A stretch of 64,000 nt of DNA from Corinectria fuckeliana (lineage: Eukaryota > Ascomycota > Sordariomycetes > Hypocreales > Nectriaceae), in assembly GCA_019137255.1 (NCBI GenBank), contig WPDH01000073.1:1-64000 (forward strand). The letters are read 5' to 3'. The notes beneath the pieces are model-generated. The model was not told the DNA's origin. It searched no databases and saw only the letters and a program-made list of their open reading frames with translations. The number at the start of each line of letters is the position of its first letter. Within the stretch, counting starts at the first letter, position 1. Positions 57,356-64,000 of the stretch are shown one piece after another. A program made the position numbers and the translations under genes.

Positions 57356-58285
57356 GGCATTCCCGTTCCCGTCCCACTGCCTCGGATGAAACAAGGCAAA
57401 GCGGCCGTTTGTGGCACGGGCACGAGGAAGGCCATGTATGAGTCGCGCGGCAACTATGCAGCCACATGTTTCCAGAGGAAAGGCAAAAAAGGGGAAACTC
57501 ATACGGCGCGGCGTTCAGTCCCGGGAGGCTACCGGTTCAGACTGGGCTTGTCTGCTTTGGACGATGGGGAACGACGCGGGAAGCGGTGTGTAAGCTGGAC
57601 ATTGTATCATTGCCCATTTGAGTCTTCCGGCAAGGTCATTGAAGAAGCGGGAAGAACATGTCGAATGTAGGCTCGCAGCTAGAGAAAAGCAATTGGGCCA
57701 AAGAAGAACGCCGCAACGGGCTCAAACCTAAGGAATCGCATCTGACATGCTCGCTGCCGGACCAGGAAGAGACGGTGTCATGGAAACCGACTTTCTCGGC
57801 GCATCCATCAAGACAGGACCGGTGTCCGTGGGGCCGGACGGAGGTGGCGGCCATGTGACGCGGGGTAACCGGCCGTGACACCTCCGGGAACGTGAAACCC
57901 CAAGTGAGAATCATGTGCACCGAGCCATAAATGCGAATGCCTTCTCAGCATGCTTCGTTGCCTTTGCGAAAGATTGACCCGGCGGCCTTGTCGAGCTTGA
58001 CGTAAGACCGTCTTAGTCCGTAAGATGGCAACTTCAGCTGTGCCATCACACGAGCTAGACCACAGCTAATATGCTCAAATTTAACAATCATGGTGTAGCA
58101 CCCAAGAAATCTCTTGTTACTATTCAATCTCCTGCAGGCGAAGAGTTGCCTCTGTCTTTGCCATGCTCTCGGCCTTTGTCGACCCAGTACCGTAACGGCT
58201 ATTGAGGAAGAATACCATGTTCGTCAAAATCCCAGTACTCCTGTAAAAGTGTAAATTTTCCCATAGTTGAAACCGGTTCCCAGTC

Positions 58286-58599
58286 CCAGAAACCCACTGC
58301 GCTTCTGGGCAATGGTAGACGCCCCCTAGAGCTGTTTGGGATGTGTTGAAGCCCTCGTGTCTCAGAAGCCCACTGCTCTTCTAGACCCGTCTCCTCAGAT
58401 GTTCGTTGCTCGTGAAAAAAACCCAAAGACCTGAATATCTCATATTGTGTATCGCAGTCGTAATTTCCGTTGTTCTTCGTGTTGAAATCCAGTCATGTCG
58501 AGGCCCAGAAACCCACTGTACTTCTGGACTCGAACAATTATCCGCAATCGCTCTATGATGAATGAAACGCATGATCCCAGAAGCCTACTGCACTTCCGA
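58286..58599 (+). repeat. Quasi-palindromic 23-bp motif, four copies
   Basis: Cores begin at 58286, 58362, 58505 and 58577. The consensus is CCAGAARCCCACTG, two variable bases, then CTTCTGG. The CCAGAA and TTCTGG arms can pair as a hairpin. Spacings are 76, 143 and 72 bp, so the period is about 72-76 bp with one expected unit missing or degenerate. A GTTGAA element precedes the first three cores by 23-27 bp. Confidence 0.75.
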
Positions 58600-58698
58600 A
58601 CGAGATAAAGTCAACCCCAAGTGAAAAAAAGAAAAAAGAACCCACACCACCGGCCTTAGATGCGAATCCTGAACGGCGATAGTGAAAAACAAATGTGC

Positions 58699-60644
58699 TT
58701 AGACCTCCACAGAGACAGGGAGGACAGCAACCTTGCATGTGTCATTGCACGGCATCTGCAACTTTTCCAGAGCACCGACACCGCCACGGATACTTTCCGC
58801 GTCAACACCCTTGGCTCTAAGGACGCTGTTGGCGACTCTGGCGCTGTCGCCGTCGTAGCACACAGTCAGAACCTTCTTACCCCGAAGGACTGCCATCAAA
58901 GCCTCAGCGCTAGCATTGCGCTTGCCGGCCTTGTCCTTGACAGTGAAGAGGTCCTCGAGCTCGAGCCAGAGCTCCTCGAGCATAGCACATTCATCTGCAG
59001 GGTTGGCGAAAGGGCTGCCGGAGGAGGCGCCGTCTCTGAGGGCTTCAAGAGGAATGTTGACTGAGTTGGGAAGGTGGAAAGCATCATAGTCGGATGAGCG
59101 GCGGAAGTCTAGAATCTGGGTGTTGGGTCTGGATGTCAAAGCCTTGTCGATTTGGTCCGCAAGTGAGAGTACAGTGTCGTGAGTACCCAGAGGGTGAATG
59201 GAGAAGAAACTCGACAGAGCAGAGAGAGCCTCCAGCTCCCAGCTGTCATCATAGCGATAAAGGTCAACCCGCCTCAGTCTCTGCCATACCATAGTTAGCC
59301 TCGAACAAACGCTACTCATACCATATGCTACATACCTCGTTGCGAAGGGGACGGAACTTCTCAGGCCCCAGCTGGTCGAAGTACTCGTTCAGGTACTGGT
59401 AAGGTAGATCGCTACACATGAAGACACAGTGAATCTCCCCGTCTAGCTCAGCGAGTTTGGAAAGAGTTCCCTCTTGCTTCATCTTTTCGATTCGCTGAAA
59501 GAGCCCCTTGAGAGTGATTCCCGAGGAAGGACCACAAACAATGCCATGTCGGGAGAGGTCCAAAGAGAGCGAGTAGGAGTCCTTGGCTCCGACCTCCTCG
59601 AGGACATCGTGGGCATTCTTATAAGGGAACTTGACCTCCTCCATGAGTGAGTACTCGCGAGGACCAGGGACTCTCTCTCCAGCGTTGGTGCAGACGCTAA
59701 AATCAGGTTAGTCGCAGCCATGGATGTAGTTGTTTTTAGGGTGTTTACGCAATACGGAAGACGGAAGGCTTTGCCTGCTTGAAGTAAGTACCCAAGCCAG
59801 TCATGGTGCCTGCACGGGATGTTAGTTCAATGCTGTTGTAAAACAAGGTAAGGCTTACCAGATGTTCCCATGGACGCAACGATGACGTTGATTTCCGGGA
59901 GCTGCCGGTGGATTTGGGGGCCCGTCCAGCGGACATGCGACTTCCAGTTCTGGCAAATGACCGCATCAGTATTCGAAGCTATAGTTGACACTGAGAAGGT
60001 GGCTGAAGCGACTTACATCATCGTTGATGTACTGGTTAGGGCTGCAGACAGAGTCGGACTCAGCAGCCTTACGAGCAGCGGCGCGGATACCACCCCGCTC
60101 ATCCACGGGCGTGGGCTGTGAGGGACCACCAATCAGAGTGCTTCACACCCATGCTTCTTAGTGATTGTTCAGCGGCAAAACGGGAAGGGTTCTTACACGT
60201 CGAGACCGAAGAACTGCATGAGGCGCAGTTTTGTTTCGCTCGTCTTGTTACTGAGAAATGCGTGGACGTCATCGATGCCATGGAAGGCACGGGCGACCAT
60301 GGCCATGGAAATGACAGTTGAGCCTGAGCTACTCTCGACGACAGTCTTTGTCGTTCCAAGCTCGACACTCTTCTCCAAGAGGTTCATAGCTAGAGCCCAT
60401 GGCTATGATTAGCTACTTACATGCCATCTACTGTGGGACGAAGGAACCAACCTGGCATGACCTTGACGTTGGTGGCCGGATGCATAGACATCATCTTGGC
60501 GTAGATGCGCACGCCATCTCCTCGAAAGGGATTCATGGATTCAGGAATCTCGACAAGAGGGAGGGGAGGTGAAAATTCGGGGTCAAAGTACTTGCGGACT
60601 GAGTCCGGCCCAGTGAAGACATTGAGATGGTCTGGGCCCGCCAT
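58699..60644 (-). CDS. PLP-dependent cysteine-synthase-like enzyme fused to a rhodanese domain, 534 residues
   Basis: Seven exons: 60644-60452, 60389-60197, 60140-60017, 59949-59859, 59809-59749, 59696-59336 and 59280-58699. All junctions keep frame, with introns of 49-67 bp; the first donor (GTTGGT) is unusual. Residues 1 to about 340 are a fold-type II PLP enzyme of the cysteine synthase/cystathionine beta-synthase group: Lys in the NVKVMPAMN segment, a phosphate/substrate loop SSSGST, and SMGTSGTMTGLG for the cofactor phosphate. Roughly the last 190 residues form a rhodanese domain (LDFRRSSDYDAFHLPNSVN) with the active-site loop CYDGDSA carrying Cys. The fusion would place a Cys-handling enzyme next to a sulfane-sulfur carrier. 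There is no clear targeting sequence. The exact reaction is not known to me. Confidence 0.82.
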
Positions 60645-63100
60645 TTTGAGTTATTGAAGCACTGGGTGGTGCTCAATATTAAGAGCTACAAAGAGATGCT
60701 AGGTGGGAGAAAAGGGGAGAAGGAGACGGGAGAGGAACGAGGAAGAAAGGCGTGATAGAGGGACGTGGAAGAGGGGTCTGCAAGAGGCCAAGTTGATGCC
60801 AAGATGGAAGAACAGAGGACAGCAGAGACGGAGGGGAGATGGTAGGAACGTTGGACGGAAAGAAAAGGCGAAAGGAAAAGCTGGGACAGAGATAAAATTT
60901 AAAGCATTCGAGAGAATCTCTCAACCTCTCATGGAGCTGCATCTGTCCCCTCCCCCACAAACATTGCCGCCCACGGTGACGGACTGCGGTGATGGCTTTT
61001 TCAGCTTAGATACGACTGACAAAGTATCTGGGGCCGACATCCCGCGGGCATCGTGGGACACGAAGCATTACAATTGGATCGCGGGATCCCGAGAAACCAC
61101 GCAACCGCATGCGGTAGTAGCCCAATCCTGGTTTCCCGGGTGAGCAAGGAGGAAACGGCGGGATGCCAGGACGCCAGGACCATCCGAGTGACCAACTGAG
61201 ACGTGGGACGTGGGCGCAAAGCGCAGAGCGGACCAATGTCGTGAAGAGGTTTGCAGGGTAGCGCGCCGTCGGGTCGTCGTCGTGTCCTTCGGGCCCTCGG
61301 CGGTGGGGTTCACGGAGCTGGGATGGGTGTGGAGATGGCGGTGGGGAGTTTGGTGGGGATGGCGTCGCGAGGGCGAGCGTGAGTGGCCGGGCGAGAGCTA
61401 TTTGCTGCGAGCAATGAGCGACAGCGATCCGCCGGGGAGCAAATCACCGTCCGTCGACCTTTCAACGGGGGCACCAGGCCCTTCTCAGTCTGGTCTGCTG
61501 TCTGGTCTGAGGGGGCGGGACCCGGCGGGGAGGGCAGCAGGGCTTTTGGTTTGGACGAAGCATGCGGCCAGGACTGGTCGGTCAATGCCTCAATGGCTTG
61601 AGGGAACAAGAAGGGCCCGGTCTTTTCGGGGACAAGGCACCGCAAGCCCTAGCCCCGCCATTAGGATTCATACTGGATTCATAGTTGTAGTCATCGTAAC
61701 TGCGAATTTCTCTTCTCGGTCGCCTTCCATCAGCACATCGCTGGCTGGCGGGTTTGTGCTGGACTTGATGCTGAATTGGTTGCGGCTCTTCTCGTTGTGC
61801 CGGGGAGTTACTCGGGGAGTTTGTCACGTCTGGTGCGCGGTCATGTGAGCTCGTCTGCTTAGACGCATGTTGGATACCAAAGCAAGACAACTTGAAGTTG
61901 ACGAGACCTCTTTTGAGTGAGGATGCATCTAAGGGGGTTCCAGTGCCGAGCTGGAAGTATGATTGGTGGGCACTAGCCGGCCGTCGCCAGGCCCAGTGGA
62001 TCCTGTGGTGGAGAGGCGCCAAAATCTTTTCCTAGGAATAATTATCTTGACCGTGTCACGAATTCGACATCGTCACGAATTGCAGATGCAGTTATTGGCC
62101 GAGCCAACGATCTAACAGAGTCTAGCCTGGGAAGAAAAAGAAAAAGAAGAAAAAGAAGCTGAAAAAATAAAACAGTTCCCTACAGCCCGGTTCGAGGCAA
62201 AGTTCCGACTTTTCCCTCGAGTCGGCAGATGTACGAATGAGTAACGTCGGTTGTATCGAGTTATTTCCAACTATCGCCTCACAGCCAAGGATGGATCTGA
62301 TAGATAATGGCAATGCACGGGTACGGAACCGGATGGACTTTGACACCACCTCGGCTGAGCCCGACCCACGGTGATGTAAGAGAGACACACACTGCATGTC
62401 CCCGTTGGCATATCTACAACCCGACCAGTCGTGGGACGTCGTTTGCCCATGACAAAGCTATAGGGCCAGCGTCCATTCTTGGATAACTTCATGCATGCAG
62501 GTGCCATGCGTGGATTGTACCAATGGAACTTTCCGCTCACCGTCTTGCCACTACTCTGTGCTGTCTCCTTTGTCTGCCAACCTGCTTGGCATCCGTCTCC
62601 CTCCAGCTCCAGTGTAATGGAAATTAGGATATGCGCCAATGACCAACAGGTGGGAACTCCAGGGCACTACTCCGTACGGAGTACATACATACCACGTTAA
62701 TTATAGATCCCCCCCCTTTGAAAACAATCCCCCGTCTCCACGACTTGTTTCCTGTCAAATCTCGGTGGACCCATCCTATCACCCTTTGATTGAAGCTCAT
62801 TTTGGGGTGCTCGGAGACTCCGCCATGAAGAAACTGCCGAACCAGTGAGCAGCGCTAGGCGTGGCGGAATGCCATCATCATCCACCGAAAAAAAGGGATA
62901 CATCCGTCATAGCTTTTGCGATGATCGGTTTCGAATAGGAATGTCGGTATTTTGCGCGTTGCAGCGTGGGTGGTGCCGTTGTCTTGGGCTTAATTAATGC
63001 GAGGCTTGGGCGGCTCCTCCCAGCGTGCAGATCGCCGCCATGTAAATACAACTCGCACCGCCCGTCGCGCTGTGTCTTGTTCGCACATCAACCATCAGCT
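60645..63100. other. Long gene-free stretch
   Basis: 2.4 kb. 60690-60900 is purine-rich on the plus strand, so pyrimidine-rich in the leader of the PLP-rhodanese gene. A purine run of G, A lies at 62128-62160. Open frames on both strands around 61.2-62.0 kb show no family motif. The last 150 bases are the sedolisin promoter and leader. Confidence 0.5.
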
Positions 63101-64000
63101 ATGTTTTCCAGGTCTTTTCTCACGGCCTTGGCCCTGGTCGGCTCCAGCACTGCCAAGTTGGACTTGAGCTTCGACTTGGACTTGGACTTGGACCTGAAAC
63201 TGAACCTCCTCGAGCATGCGCTGGTTCTGCCAGCTGGCTGGAAGAAGATTGGCCAAACGCCCGATCCTGATCAACGCCTGCGACTCTCCCTAGCTCTGCG
63301 CCAGCCAGATATCGAATCCCTTCGGACCAAAGTGGGCAAAGGCTGCGACCGCCATCTCTCTCGGGAGGAAGCCCAGGCGCTCAGGGACCCCGACGAAGCA
63401 GACGTCAACGACGTGCTTGCGTGGCTCAAGGACAATGGCCTCGAAGCAAAGGCCACTGCAGATAGGGATTGGATCCACGTCAAGGCGACCGTCGAGGAAG
63501 CCGAGTCGCTCTTGGACATGACCATGGGCTACTACCAGTTCGAGGACAAGCAGCCTGTACTTCGTACGCAGAAGTACTCTGTGCCGGCGTCCGTCTTGGA
63601 CGCCATCAGCTTCATCCACCCGCTCGCCAACTTCATGCGCCCCACGAAGGAGTTGACCTCGCCCGACCCGGACACGACACCCGACATGCTCAGCCTCAGT
63701 CTTCTTGGGAAGCGAGACGCCGCCTGCAGCCCCGTGGTCACGCCCGACTGCCTCCGCAAACTGTACAACATCAACTACTCGCCGTCCGACAACAGGTCTT
63801 CTTCGATCCGCTTGGGGATTGCCGGCTTCCTCGATGAATATGCCAACTACCAGGACAGCGATGCGTTCCTCAAGATTCTGGCCCCGGACCTCTACGCAAA
63901 GAACTACAACTACTCAGTAGAGTTGCTGAACGGCGGCCAGAACTTGCAAGCACTCAATGAGTCGGGTGGGGAGGCAGCGCTCGATGTTCAGTATGCTATG
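63101..64000 (+). CDS. Sedolisin (S53) tripeptidyl-peptidase-type protease, N-terminal 300 residues, cut by the window end
   Basis: From ATG 63101 the frame is open for 300 codons to the last base. Residues 1-19 form a signal peptide (MFSRSFLTALALVGSSTAK). An acidic Leu-Asp run follows (residues about 20-33, coded by repeated TTGGAC). The pro-kumamolisin domain starts at HALVLPAGWKKIG and includes the SREEAQAL...VLAWLKDNGL block. The mature enzyme begins near the KRDAACSPVVTPDCLRKLYN segment, after a basic pair. The Glu and Asp of the catalytic triad are in SGGEAALDVQYAM at the very end. The Ser lies outside. Such acid proteases are secreted for protein digestion. The full length is probably near 600 residues. 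Confidence 0.88.
   Translation, partial: MFSRSFLTALALVGSSTAKLDLSFDLDLDLDLKLNLLEHALVLPAGWKKIGQTPDPDQRLRLSLALRQPDIESLRTKVGKGCDRHLSREEAQALRDPDEADVNDVLAWLKDNGLEAKATADRDWIHVKATVEEAESLLDMTMGYYQFEDKQPVLRTQKYSVPASVLDAISFIHPLANFMRPTKELTSPDPDTTPDMLSLSLLGKRDAACSPVVTPDCLRKLYNINYSPSDNRSSSIRLGIAGFLDEYANYQDSDAFLKILAPDLYAKNYNYSVELLNGGQNLQALNESGGEAALDVQYAM

Larger units (their letters stand above)
56945..58698. other. Gene-free stretch with poly-C and a repeat array
   Basis: No recognised gene. It holds the poly-C tract (57286-57355) and the quasi-palindromic array (58286-58599), listed separately. Confidence 0.5.

Noticed and set aside
61210..62022. Open frames of 146-212 codons on both strands
   Set aside because: No domain, no initiation or splice support, mutually overlapping; likely chance frames in GC-rich DNA.
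1..64000. CRISPR arrays, prokaryotic operons or ribosome binding sites
   Set aside because: The genome is eukaryotic. The short tandem repeats found lack the spacer structure of CRISPR.

Overview
The window is genomic DNA of a filamentous ascomycete, most likely a Sordariomycete. The genes have short GT-AG introns of 50-70 bp, several with CTAAC/CTGAC-type branch points. The core genes are fungal (SPF1, MIA40, BOS1, an OM14-type protein, a WHI5-like regulator). Two blocks are extremely AT-rich and almost free of CpA/TpG, the footprint of repeat-induced point mutation (RIP). I cannot fix the genus from the sequence; a plant-associated genus with a two-speed genome would fit.

Layout. 1-4.3 kb is a RIP-ruined repeat block. 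4.3-17 kb is a graveyard of broken genes: a GFA-domain protein with four nonsense codons consistent with C-to-T change, an NLR-type NTPase with three frameshifts, a GH15 glucoamylase relic, two unidentified relics and a 2EXR-type protein, plus one intact orphan gene between imperfect inverted repeats. 17.9-22.8 kb holds four compact housekeeping genes: OM14-type outer-membrane protein and MIA40 (convergent, both mitochondrial), thiamine pyrophosphokinase, and the SNARE BOS1. 23.6-32.5 kb looks like an accessory catabolic or detoxification group: MFS antiporter, cytochrome P450, dehalogenase-like alpha/beta hydrolase, HSL-family esterase and a frameshifted carboxylesterase. 33-46 kb returns to core genes: SPF1 P5A-ATPase, mitochondrial malate dehydrogenase, an ASC-1/TRIP4-type zinc-finger protein (RQT4-like) and a WHI5-like G1/S regulator. 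A small doubtful gene follows at 46.8-47.2 kb.

48.1-56.7 kb is a second RIP block, a decayed LTR retrotransposon of Ty3/gypsy type read on the minus strand. Its right LTR runs into an assembly gap (NN at 56699). Beyond the gap are a terminal exon of a truncated gene, a poly-C tract with a second NN, a short-period quasi-palindromic repeat array (58.2-58.6 kb), a seven-exon gene for a PLP-dependent cysteine-synthase-like enzyme fused to a rhodanese domain, and, running off the end, a sedolisin (S53) protease.

Two of the most notable structural points are in core genes: the OM14-type start codon appears to be split by an intron (A|TG), and the BOS1 start codon is an exon of its own. I found no convincing tRNA, rRNA or CRISPR. 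Identifications rest on reading motifs by eye; no database search was run.
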